Shown: positions 1 through 7,922 of the stretch, in pieces | How the letters are laid out: each line of letters starts with the position of its first letter | Position numbering within the stretch: position 1 is the stretch's first letter | Assembly: GCA_036504335.1 (NCBI GenBank) | Contig: DASXVJ010000007.1 | Span: 6,790-70,789, forward strand | Length of the DNA stretch: 64,000 nucleotides | Source: Fen-183 sp036504335 | GTDB taxonomy: Bacteria > Acidobacteriota > Thermoanaerobaculia > UBA5066 | Direction of reading: 5' to 3' | Made by a program: the position numbers and the translations under genes | The notes under the pieces: model-generated | Database searches by the model: none | Seen by the model: only the letters and a program-made list of their open reading frames with translations | Told to the model about the DNA's origin: nothing

Positions 1-3000
1 CGGGAAGGACCGCGAGCCCTGGCCGGGCAGAACCGGCCCTCCGTACGTGCCGTTTGCGCTCCGCGTGTCGAGGATGCGGCAGGGGGCGAGGTTGTAGAAG
101 CGTTCCTGCGTCGACTGCTGCGGCAAGGAGGACGCGTAGACGACACGGCTGACCCTCTCGCCGTCGCCGTTGTAGTAGTACCGCTCGTTGGTGCCGGAGC
201 CGATGTACTGGGTCTGGCGCGACAGGGCGTCGTAGTAATGGTGGTCAGGGCCGTTGGCCGTCAGGTTTCCCAGGGAATCGTACGTCGATCCCGTGAGCCG
301 GTTGCTCGAGACGGCAGTGGAAAGATCCTGCCACTGCCCACCCTCATAGTCGCGCCGCGTCATGTTCCCGAAGTCGTCGTAGGTAAAGCTGTCGAACTGC
401 GACCCCGAGGCCGCGTAGGCGGCATTGCTGAGACGCGAGCGGCCGTCATACTGGAACGTGTCGGCCCCGATCGACATGATGTTGCCGACGCCGTCATAGG
501 AATACGGCCCGGTCGAGAAGTTCTGGCTCGCACCGGAGGTTGTAATGGAGGCCGGGCGCGGCAACAGATTCGCGTCCTGCGCGATGTTTGTCGTGACGCC
601 GTTCCCGGATGTGTAGCTCGCGAGGCCGCCAGAAGGGTTATAGGTCGCGCCTGAAATGAGGGCGTTCGTGCCCGCTGAGATGCTCGCCGGGAAGCCCGAC
701 ACGTATGTCGTGGACGTCGGCCACGAGCCCGTACTGCGGGCGTGATAAAGCGTATCGAGGAGCCCGAGGGAGTTCCATGTCATCAGCGCCGGTGCGTGAA
801 GGACGACGACGTTGGACCCGTTGATCGCGTAAAAGTCGTCGATGGAAAGGCGGCCGCCGAGGCCGTTGTACGCGAAGTTTCGGGCAATGGCGGTGTTCTG
901 GTCGGAAAGGGGATGGTAGGCGACCTGCTGAACGATCTTCCCGAGGAGGTATCCACCGGTGCCACCCCAGATGTCCAGGTCGTAGAGGTTGTTGAGGTAT
1001 AGAAGGCCGTCTGACCACGTGGCGACGAGCCGCCCCGCCGCGTCATACGAATACGTGTAGACGTGACCACCCTCCGTCTTCCTCTTGACGTGCCCAAGCG
1101 CGTCATACGCGGCAGCGTCCGTGTACGTCGTGGTCCCCTTCTCGGGGTGGGTCTCCGATCGCAGGAGCCCGAGAGAGTCATATGTAAAGGTCCTCGTCTG
1201 CTGACCTGCTTGCAAGACGTCCACCGCCGCGACCTTGTCCAGGACGTTGAAGTGGTAGGCGCTGACCGGGCCGAATGGGGCCGGGCCAGGCTCGGCCACG
1301 AGCAGCGCGTGCCCGAGAATGTTCTTTCGAACGCCACCCGTGGCGGCGACTCCGCTCACGGTCGTTGTCGTCATTTCCGTGAAGTCGGAGTTCGGGATGA
1401 GTCCCGACGGGTCGTCATACCCCTTTGTCACGACGTTTCCGTCCGCCAACTGAATCGCTCTCGCGCGTCCAAGGAAGTCGAAGTTCGAGTACGTCGTCTT
1501 CTTCGCCGCGCTCAGGGAGAAGCAGGCACGAACACTCGAGGCGGACGGCGAAACTCCACACGGGGTCCATTCGGACTCGAAATACTTTTGGCCGGCGTCG
1601 TTGTAGCGGAATTCACGAGCAGCGAAGTATCCGCCCGAAGACAGCGGGTTGGGAAGGCGTCGCATCTGGCGCCGGAGCCGCCCCAGCCCGTCGAACTGGT
1701 ACGCCTCGAAGAAGCCGGATCCGATCCCTGGTGCTCCATCGTCCGGACTGCACGCCGAGCCGCCCTGCTTCGCGTAGACAGTTGACATTTCACCGGTCGT
1801 GCTCCAGTCGGAGTAGCAGTACGTCCTCGCCAGCTCGCCGGCGGGCGGCGCCTGCGAGATGAGCCGGGAGAGCGAGTCGAACTGGTAGCTCGTCGACAGC
1901 CCGCTCGGATCCCGTGAGGCGGTTACGCGGCCGGTGCTCGAATCGCGATCCACGTCGAATGACTTCCATGCGATGCCGGCCGGCGCCGTTCGCGTGACCG
2001 CTTTCGTGAGACCCGACTGGAATGTTCGTGTATTCGTGAATGTCGTGGAGTCGAAGGACGCCGCGAGAGATCCGCTGAGCACGTCGCCGGTCGTCCCGTC
2101 CGGCGTGAACGAGCGAGTCATCGAGCCGTAGGTCCCATCCGAGACAGATGATGAGTTCAGGAATCCGTTCGACGTGTTGAAGTCGAAAGTCGTCGTCACC
2201 GAGCAGGGAGCGTAGGAGCACGGGGCGTCCGCCACCGTCCTCGAGGTGTAGAGCTTCGGGAGCCAGGTCCCATTCAGGATCGAGACTGGCGCCCACGCGC
2301 TGGTCGTGGTGCGGGTGAGGTTCTGCGGGTAGATCAGAAAGCCGCTGTTCGACGACCTCGTCACCATGGAGTATTCCAGGGCTGTGGCGTTATAGGGATG
2401 CTGTGAGTCGAAGGCGTTGAAGTCATCCTGCCAGCAAGCGACGGAGGATGCCGTCGTGCAACCGGAAACGCCCGGGATCGGGTTTTCCCCGTACCAGGTC
2501 TCCTGGCGGCTGGGGACGAGGTCCATGGTCGCCACGTTGTTGATGAGAGTCGACGTTTCCATGACGCCACAGACATTCGCAGCGGGGCCGCGGAAGCACT
2601 GAACGTAGCTCCGGGCCGGCGTGCCGCTTCCGTCGCAGTTTGCATAAACGCGATTCGAGAGCTCCCCACCGCCGCCGCTGACCGCAGCCGAGAACACGTG
2701 CTTTTCGGTGACCCAGCCGCCATTGCCGTCGGCGCGGGTCACGAGCACTCTCCGAACGACTCGCATGGGGTCGATGGGACGGAACCCCGGCGTCAGCGGC
2801 GATCCGATCTCATCGCGACTGTAATTCGTGACGACCGAAGGAGCTCCGTCGGCCGAATTGCCAGGAATGCCCGTCGCGGTCCGGCTGATTACGGCCGGCG
2901 ACTGATCTATGAACTGCAGGTAGTAGGAGAAGTCGTCGCAGTTGTCGGGGTCGCCGATGCGTTGCACCGGAGCGTTGAGGTACGGGCATGACCCCGCTGT

Positions 3001-4161
3001 GATCTCGGGAGACACGCAACCGGTGTCACAGCGGCTGGGAACCCCTACCGTGTAACCCTGGTAGGCGTACGTTACCGCGCCGCCGGTCGGGTAGGTCACC
3101 TTCGTCAGAAGACCGGTTCCGGCGTTAGGGCCGCCCAGGGAGTCGTACGCAAACGCGTACGTCTGAGTGCTCTGCGTTATCGACGACAGAAAGGGCAGGT
3201 ACGTGGATGCCGGCCCCGACGCGGGGCAGTGAGTCATGTCGCCGCCGAAGTCGAACGACCTGTAGAGGTTGTAGTTCGACTGGAATTGGAAGGACGAGCT
3301 CAGCGTTCCCCCCACGACGGGAAAGTCGATACTCGTGACGACGTCGAGCCCGAGGACCGTTCCCCAATGGTACGTAATCGTCCGGGCTGGGTTCGAGAGC
3401 GAAATGGAGGAGACCTTCCACGCGTTGGCCGGGCACGGCGTCGCAGCGCAGTTGGCCTGGTAATTGACCTGGACCTGCAGATTTCCAAATCGGTCGACGA
3501 TCCGGCTCAGGCCATAACGCGCGTTCTGGAACATGTTGCCAGGGAAGCGGTTCTCATCGCTGAAATCGAAGCCATTCACCGCCGCCGGAATCGAATAGAG
3601 ATGCTCGAAGTAGAGGACCGTCCCGTCGGCCTGCCGAATCACGTACGTGCCGTCGGGACGACGCGCGTCGATTCTCAGGTTCGCGTTCGAGTCCGGGGAC
3701 GTCGTGTACTGCCCAAAATGGAACGAGCCGTCGGGAGCTTTGTAGGAGGCGCCTTCACCGCCGGTCGGCGGCCGCACCCATCCGAGCTCGAGGGTCCAGC
3801 CGACCCCGAGGGTGGAGTAACCCGCCAGCTGTGCCCGCTGCGCGAACAGGTTCGTACCCGGGCACGATGGGTTCTCGAGCCCGCAGTCCGCAAGCCACAT
3901 GTGCCACAGCTTCGATGAGTAGTGGGCGGTGAGCCGCCACTTGAGCCCGCTGCTGAGCGGGTATTCGGGGCCGAGTGGAACGGCGAGATGGGCTTCGCCG
4001 CTAAAGAGGTTGACGCTGTCGACGCCATTGAAGTCGTAGACCTGCTGGCTCTTGAAGCCCGGCAGCGTCTCGTCAGGCTGCCTCGTGAAGTCTGCTCGAA
4101 CAGACGCGGCGGCCAGAAGCGCCGTGCAGAACAGGGTCGTCGCCCGCGATGTGTTCATCAT
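1..4161 (-). CDS. RHS/YD-repeat protein, C-terminus beyond left edge, with PCR..DTR domain
   Basis: One uninterrupted minus-strand frame of 1387 codons runs from ATG 4161 off the left edge. It starts MMNTSRATTLFCTALLAA (signal peptide), has a large beta-rich N-terminal region, then YD repeats such as YDALGHVKRK, YSYDAAGRLVATW, YDGVGNIMSIG and YDSLGNLTANG. RHS proteins form extracellular beta-cage shells that often carry variable C-terminal effectors. Just after the last visible YD repeat (YYYNGDGERVSRVVY), where the RHS core would continue, the frame enters RFYNLAPCRILDTRSANGTYGGPV, a domain also present in the next gene upstream. The end of the protein is not visible, so an effector cannot be judged. 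Eight bases separate it from the upstream gene, so they are probably co-transcribed. GC looks lower than in the genes right of 5.8 kb, suggesting transferred DNA. Confidence 0.88.
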   Translation of the reverse strand, partial: MMNTSRATTLFCTALLAAASVRADFTRQPDETLPGFKSQQVYDFNGVDSVNLFSGEAHLAVPLGPEYPLSSGLKWRLTAHYSSKLWHMWLADCGLENPSCPGTNLFAQRAQLAGYSTLGVGWTLELGWVRPPTGGEGASYKAPDGSFHFGQYTTSPDSNANLRIDARRPDGTYVIRQADGTVLYFEHLYSIPAAVNGFDFSDENRFPGNMFQNARYGLSRIVDRFGNLQVQVNYQANCAATPCPANAWKVSSISLSNPARTITYHWGTVLGLDVVTSIDFPVVGGTLSSSFQFQSNYNLYRSFDFGGDMTHCPASGPASTYLPFLSSITQSTQTYAFAYDSLGGPNAGTGLLTKVTYPTGGAVTYAYQGYTVGVPSRCDTGCVSPEITAGSCPYLNAPVQRIGDPDNCDDFSYYLQFIDQSPAVISRTATGIPGNSADGAPSVVTNYSRDEIGSPLTPGFRPIDPMRVVRRVLVTRADGNGGWVTEKHVFSAAVSGGGGELSNRVYANCDGSGTPARSYVQCFRGPAANVCGVMETSTLINNVATMDLVPSRQETWYGENPIPGVSGCTTASSVACWQDDFNAFDSQHPYNATALEYSMVTRSSNSGFLIYPQNLTRTTTSAWAPVSILNGTWLPKLYTSRTVADAPCSYAPCSVTTTFDFNTSNGFLNSSSVSDGTYGSMTRSFTPDGTTGDVLSGSLAASFDSTTFTNTRTFQSGLTKAVTRTAPAGIAWKSFDVDRDSSTGRVTASRDPSGLSTSYQFDSLSRLISQAPPAGELARTYCYSDWSTTGEMSTVYAKQGGSACSPDDGAPGIGSGFFEAYQFDGLGRLRRQMRRLPNPLSSGGYFAAREFRYNDAGQKYFESEWTPCGVSPSASSVRACFSLSAAKKTTYSNFDFLGRARAIQLADGNVVTKGYDDPSGLIPNSDFTEMTTTTVSGVAATGGVRKNILGHALLVAEPGPAPFGPVSAYHFNVLDKVAAVDVLQAGQQTRTFTYDSLGLLRSETHPEKGTTTYTDAAAYDALGHVKRKTEGGHVYTYSYDAAGRLVATWSDGLLYLNNLYDLDIWGGTGGYLLGKIVQQVAYHPLSDQNTAIARNFAYNGLGGRLSIDDFYAINGSNVVVLHAPALMTWNSLGLLDTLYHARSTGSWPTSTTYVSGFPASISAGTNALISGATYNPSGGLASYTSGNGVTTNIAQDANLLPRPASITTSGASQNFSTGPYSYDGVGNIMSIGADTFQYDGRSRLSNAAYAASGSQFDSFTYDDFGNMTRRDYEGGQWQDLSTAVSSNRLTGSTYDSLGNLTANGPDHHYYDALSRQTQYIGSGTNERYYYNGDGERVSRVVYASSLPQQSTQERFYNLAPCRILDTRSANGTYGGPVLPGQGSRSFP

Positions 4162-4169
4162 CACTGGCA

Positions 4170-4643
4170 CTACTTGAAGTACCCGGTGACGTCGATGACG
4201 ACGTGCGAGTAGCAAGTGCCTCCGCCGACGCCGTAAATCAACGAGAGATCAGGCGTCCCGGCTGAGATCGGGACGACTGCGGCGTTCGCGATCGCGGGCT
4301 CTCCCGCATTGAAGTTGATGTTGGAAACCGCCGGGATGCCGCTGCCATACGGATAGAGAACCATAAAACCGCCGCACCAAGGGCCGACGGCGGTGACGTT
4401 CAAGGTCACCGTCTGCGCGTCTGCCGCTACACCACAGACCCCTTTCATCTGGAAGCTGCGAACGGTCGAGGCGGCGAGGATGCCGCCGTAGCCGAACCTC
4501 GTGTCCACGGCGCGGCAGGGTGCCAGGTTGTAGAACTGGAGCGCCTGTGCTTTGGCGCCCCTTGCTCCCACGAGTAGCCCAAGGATGAGAAAGATCTTCA
4601 TGGTGGCTGCGTTGAGTCTGACCGTGGCTCGGCGGCTCGACAT
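4170..4643 (-). CDS. Small secreted PCR..DTR-domain protein
   Basis: 157 residues. The start at 4643 is preceded by GAGAGGAG at good spacing; an internal Met15 (4601) begins a cleaner signal peptide (MKIFLILGLLVGARGAKAQA). The mature part is one domain starting FYNLAPCRAVDTR, with further Cys residues in KGVCGV, PWCGG and GGTCYS, ending HVVIDVTGYFK. Domains of this kind recur in exported proteins of Acidobacteria-like genomes; the function is unknown to me. The same domain begins near the left edge inside the RHS gene immediately downstream, so the two products may share a ligand or assembly role. That is inference. Confidence 0.8.
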   Translation of the reverse strand: MSSRRATVRLNAATMKIFLILGLLVGARGAKAQALQFYNLAPCRAVDTRFGYGGILAASTVRSFQMKGVCGVAADAQTVTLNVTAVGPWCGGFMVLYPYGSGIPAVSNINFNAGEPAIANAAVVPISAGTPDLSLIYGVGGGTCYSHVVIDVTGYFK

Positions 4644-4948
4644 GGTTCGGCTCCTCTCTAGACATCCGCCGAATGAGTAGTGCTGGCCGATCGGTCGGTC
4701 AACACCCGATCGGGTTACGCGACCGTGGGCCCTCCGTCGGCCGTGACTCCCCGATCTGAAATGGAACAGGCGACCCTCGACCCACGCCGCGCGGCCAAGT
4801 GCGTGTCAGCACCGATGTTGCGCTTCAGCCTCGTGCGCGCCGTCTTTCCTGTCGCTCCCCGTCTTCCATCGGGGTGATGCACCTGAATCAGTCGTCCCTT
4901 GGTTGAAAGAGACCGGCCCCAGCCGTCTATGGAAGTAGGAGGAGCTGT
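4644..4948. promoter_or_regulatory. Divergent intergenic region with two CCGATCGG palindromes
   Basis: About 305 bp between the divergent PCR-domain/RHS operon and the LuxR-type regulator. Two palindromes, CCGATCGG at 4687-4694 and CCCGATCGGG at 4705-4714, lie on the same helical face with centres 19 bp apart, close to the start of the minus-strand operon. This is the arrangement of a tandem operator, possibly for the neighbouring regulator, but no binding evidence exists. No other gene or RNA was recognised. Confidence 0.35.
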
Positions 4949-5467
4949 ATGCCCGGACCGAGCCCTCTGTGTTTCCGCGACGCGTTCTCTGTGATGCCGA
5001 TGCCGGCCCTCCTCATGGACGACGTTCGCGTGGTGGCGGCTAATCGCGCCGCGGACCGGCTACTCGGATCGCTCGAAGACCCCCTCGGCCCTCTGCACAC
5101 GATTCATGCGCTCCTCTCACGCCCGGACGTAGACGAGACCGTGGTCGAGATGGGTTCGTCATACTTCCGAGTGAACTCGACGCTTCTTTCGAGATACTCG
5201 GGTATCCGGCTGTGGCTCCTCTTCTTGGCCGATCGCGCTGACGGGGCTGACCGTTGCGGTTCATGGGGCTTTTCCCTTCCGGAGCGGCGGGTTGCACACT
5301 TTCTCGGGCGTGGCCTTAGAAACCGAGAGATAGCGGTCCAGATGGGCCTCTCGGTTGAGACAGTCAGGAAGCACGTCGCTCACGTTCTCTCGAAATCAGG
5401 TGCCGAGACGAGAGCCGCCTTTGTTGTTTTGCTGCTGCGTCCGGCCCCGGAGCGCTTCCGACCTTGA
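4949..5467 (+). CDS. PAS-like / LuxR-type HTH transcriptional regulator
   Basis: 172 residues; ATG preceded by AGGAGG at 4937-4942. The N-terminal half (about 10-95) resembles a minimal PAS domain (MPMPALLMDDVRVVAANRAADRLLG). The C-terminal half (about 108-165) is a LuxR/GerE helix-turn-helix: LPERRVAHFLGRGLRNREIA, then GLSVETVRKHVAHVLSKSG. There is no receiver domain and no autoinducer-binding domain. Predicted to be a cytoplasmic DNA-binding regulator responding to a small ligand or redox state. It is divergent from the RHS operon across a region with two palindromes, so it may control that operon or itself; this is inferred from position only. Confidence 0.82.
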   Translation: MPGPSPLCFRDAFSVMPMPALLMDDVRVVAANRAADRLLGSLEDPLGPLHTIHALLSRPDVDETVVEMGSSYFRVNSTLLSRYSGIRLWLLFLADRADGADRCGSWGFSLPERRVAHFLGRGLRNREIAVQMGLSVETVRKHVAHVLSKSGAETRAAFVVLLLRPAPERFRP

Positions 5468-5494
5468 GGAAACAGGCACGATCAGCGCCATCCG

Positions 5495-5530
5495 GCCCGC
5501 TCTGCCAGTCCCGGTGGTGCAGGAGCGGGC
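5495..5530. terminator. GC-rich hairpin downstream of the LuxR-type gene
   Basis: Arms GCCCGCTCTGC (5495-5505) and GCAGGAGCGGGC (5519-5530) pair with a single bulge around a 13-nt loop, 28 nt after the regulator's stop. There is no U-tract, so this is a candidate terminator or RNA-stabilising hairpin rather than a textbook intrinsic terminator. Confidence 0.4.
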
Positions 5531-5572
5531 GTGCCAAAGCCCGTAGTACGCTTCTGTAGTGTGGAGGTGTCC

Positions 5573-5785
5573 ATGCCGACCAGCGTGAGGCTCGACGAAA
5601 AGACGCGGCGGCCCGTGGATACGCGGCCCTCCCGCTGCCTCTACGACGCGATCGCTCCTTCGATGGGCGCCGCGACCGGTGGGCCGCCCGACCTCTCCGA
5701 GAAGACGGGCGAGCGGTTTCAGGCGGCGCTGCTGGCTCGCGAGAATGGGACCGCGCCCCGCCCCCGGAGGAAGAGGGCGCGGTAA
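5573..5785 (+). pseudogene. Internally deleted ribbon-helix-helix (CopG/MetJ-type) antitoxin remnant
   Basis: The 70-residue frame starts MPTSVRLDEKTRR after a GGAGG-like site. This is the N-terminal strand typical of RHH antitoxins of PIN-type toxin-antitoxin pairs. It then jumps to YDAIAPSMGAATGG..DLSEKTGERFQAALLAREN, which resembles the C-terminal tail of the same family. The segment between, normally helix 1, the turn and helix 2 (usually containing TKSEVIREA), is missing and replaced by RPVDTRPSRCL. No toxin gene follows: the next gene is a convergent peptidase 37 nt away. Most simply this is a dead remnant. The family assignment is from memory of family sequences, not a search. Confidence 0.55.
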
Positions 5786-5822
5786 ATCTGGCGGATCGCC
5801 TCGGGCGTTTCCTGCTGGTGCC

Positions 5823-7922
5823 CTAGAGGTTCTGCTCGAACCACTCCACGAGGCGCTGGTTCCGGTAGAGAAGCGCCTCGCCGCGCGGGCCGTGCGCCTG
5901 CCGCGGCAGTGGCACAAAGACGAAGTCCTTGCGCGCCTTCATGAGCTCGTCGGCGAACCTCATCGTGTTCTGCATGTGGACGTTGTCGTCCGACGTCCCG
6001 TGGAAGATCACGAGCTTCGTCCCGAGGTCCTTCGCGGCGAGGAGCGGCGACGAGGACGTGTACCCTTCCGGGTTGTCCTTCGGCGCCTTCATGTACCGCT
6101 CGGTGTAGATCGAGTCGTAGAGCGTCCAGTCGACGACGGGCGCGCCGGCGGCCGCGCACTTGAACGTCGCGCCCGCGTGCGTCCCGGCGTAGAGCGTCAT
6201 GTACCCGCCGTACGACCAGCCCGTGATCCCGATCCGCGCACCGTCGACGTAGGGCCGCTTCCTGAGCTCGGCGACACCCTCGAGCTGGTCCTTCAGTTCC
6301 TGGGCGCCCATGTTCCTCAGGAGCGGCGTCTCGAACGCGTGCCCGCGCCCCCATGAGCCGCGGTTGTCCATCGTCCAGACGAGGAAACCCTTCGAGGCGA
6401 GGTACGCGTCGAGGGCGGGTGGGGCGGCGTTCTGGACGAGCTGCGTGTGCGGCCCGCCGTACACGTACACGACGACCGGGTACTTCTTCGCGGGATCGAA
6501 GTTCGACGGCTTCACGAGGCGCGTGTAGAAGAGCGTCCCGTCGGACCCGGTGAACGAGCCGAGCTCCGCGCTCCCGAGGTCGTAGTCGGCGAGCGGGTGC
6601 GGCCTGTCGTCCACGGGGGCGGCGGCGGCGCCGGAGGCGGACCGCACGACGGTCTTCTGAAGGGCCGTCACGCTCGAGAACGTGTCCACGAAGTACGCGC
6701 CGCCCGGAGCGAAGACGGGGGCATGCACGCCAGGTTCGCCGGTGACGCGGACCATGGACGAGCCGTCCAGCTTCGCGACGAAGATCTGCCGCTCGCGCGG
6801 ATCCGCCGTCGACGCCCGGAACCAGACGGTCCCCAGCTTCTCGTCGACGGCCCACGGACCGTCCACCATCCAGTCGCCCTTCGTGATCGCGTTCTTCAGG
6901 GACCCGTCGGCGGCATGCCGGTAAAGGTGGAAGAACCCGCTCCTCTCGGAGAGGAAGACGAACGATCCGTCCCTCAGGAAGTGCGGCGGAGAGATCGCGT
7001 TGATCCACGCGGCGTCGCTCTCCTCGAGGAGCTTCTTCGGCGCGCCGCCCGTACGCGGGAGGAGCCAGACGCCGAGGTGCGTCTGCGGCCGGTCGAGGAG
7101 GAGGAAGGAGACGCTTTTTCCGTCCTGCGTCCACGCCATCTCGGGAGCGACGTAGACGTCGTCGGGCGACGGCGTGTAGGAGGCCGTCTCGTTCCCGGCG
7201 AGGTCCACGACGTGGACGGACGGGGCGGAGTTGGGATCGCCGGCCTTCGGGTAGCGCTGCGTCTCGAGCTTCCCGTTCGTCGGCGTGTAGTCGACGATCG
7301 GGTACGTCGGGACGCGCGTCTGGTCGAGCGCGAGGTACGCGATCGCGGACGAGTCGGGGGACCAGAAGAACGAGCCCTTGCCGCGCCGCCCGGCGAGCTC
7401 CTCGCCGTACACCCAGTCCAGCGACCCGTTCAGGACCTGATCGGCGCCCGTCTTCGTGAGGCGCGTCTGCCTGCCCGTCGCGGCCTCGGCGACCCAGAGG
7501 TCGTGTTTCTTCACGTACGCGAGGCGCGCCCCATCCGGCGACCACGCCGGCAGCGACTCCTCGTCGGCGTCGTCCGTGAGGCGCTTTGCCCCGGTGCTCT
7601 CGCCGCCCGGCGTCACGAGCCAGAGGTCGTTGTCGAAGGGGACGACGAACACGTCGCCCTTCGGCGAGAACGCGGCGCCGCGGAGGGAGAGCTTCTTTGC
7701 CTTGCCGTCGCGGGTCTTCACGGCGGGCGCGTCGAGGAGCTTCGATTTCTTCCCGCCGCCCGCGTCGGCCTGCCAGAGGGCGGCGGGCGCATCGGGGCCG
7801 CCGGACTCCACCCACACGACGCGCGTCGCGTCGCGCCACGTGTACGCGACGGGCATGCGCATCTCGGAGACCTTCTCGAGCGTGAGGGCCTGTGCGGCGA
7901 GGACGGCGGCGAGGAGGATCAC
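5823..7922 (-). CDS. S9 family dipeptidyl-peptidase IV-like serine peptidase
   Basis: 699 residues from GTG 7922, which overlaps the upstream gene's stop as GTGA (7919-7922). Residues 1-12 are hydrophobic (ILLAAVLAAQA), suggesting export. Residues to about 420 match the DPP-IV beta-propeller (YTWRDATRVVWVESGG, PAWSPDGARLAYVKK, FFWSPDSSAIAYLALD). The C-terminal alpha/beta-hydrolase domain has PVVVYVYGGPHTQ, nucleophile GWSYGGY (Ser about 570), GTSDDNVH (Asp about 645) and QAHG (His about 677). Predicted to remove dipeptides from peptides in the periplasm. It ends a three-gene peptidase operon after the two M16 genes, consistent with stepwise extracellular protein degradation. Confidence 0.93.
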   Translation of the reverse strand: MILLAAVLAAQALTLEKVSEMRMPVAYTWRDATRVVWVESGGPDAPAALWQADAGGGKKSKLLDAPAVKTRDGKAKKLSLRGAAFSPKGDVFVVPFDNDLWLVTPGGESTGAKRLTDDADEESLPAWSPDGARLAYVKKHDLWVAEAATGRQTRLTKTGADQVLNGSLDWVYGEELAGRRGKGSFFWSPDSSAIAYLALDQTRVPTYPIVDYTPTNGKLETQRYPKAGDPNSAPSVHVVDLAGNETASYTPSPDDVYVAPEMAWTQDGKSVSFLLLDRPQTHLGVWLLPRTGGAPKKLLEESDAAWINAISPPHFLRDGSFVFLSERSGFFHLYRHAADGSLKNAITKGDWMVDGPWAVDEKLGTVWFRASTADPRERQIFVAKLDGSSMVRVTGEPGVHAPVFAPGGAYFVDTFSSVTALQKTVVRSASGAAAAPVDDRPHPLADYDLGSAELGSFTGSDGTLFYTRLVKPSNFDPAKKYPVVVYVYGGPHTQLVQNAAPPALDAYLASKGFLVWTMDNRGSWGRGHAFETPLLRNMGAQELKDQLEGVAELRKRPYVDGARIGITGWSYGGYMTLYAGTHAGATFKCAAAGAPVVDWTLYDSIYTERYMKAPKDNPEGYTSSSPLLAAKDLGTKLVIFHGTSDDNVHMQNTMRFADELMKARKDFVFVPLPRQAHGPRGEALLYRNQRLVEWFEQNL

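Noticed and set aside
4949..5467. Quorum-sensing LuxR receptor
   Set aside because: No autoinducer-binding domain is present; the N-terminus looks like a PAS fold and no luxI gene is nearby.
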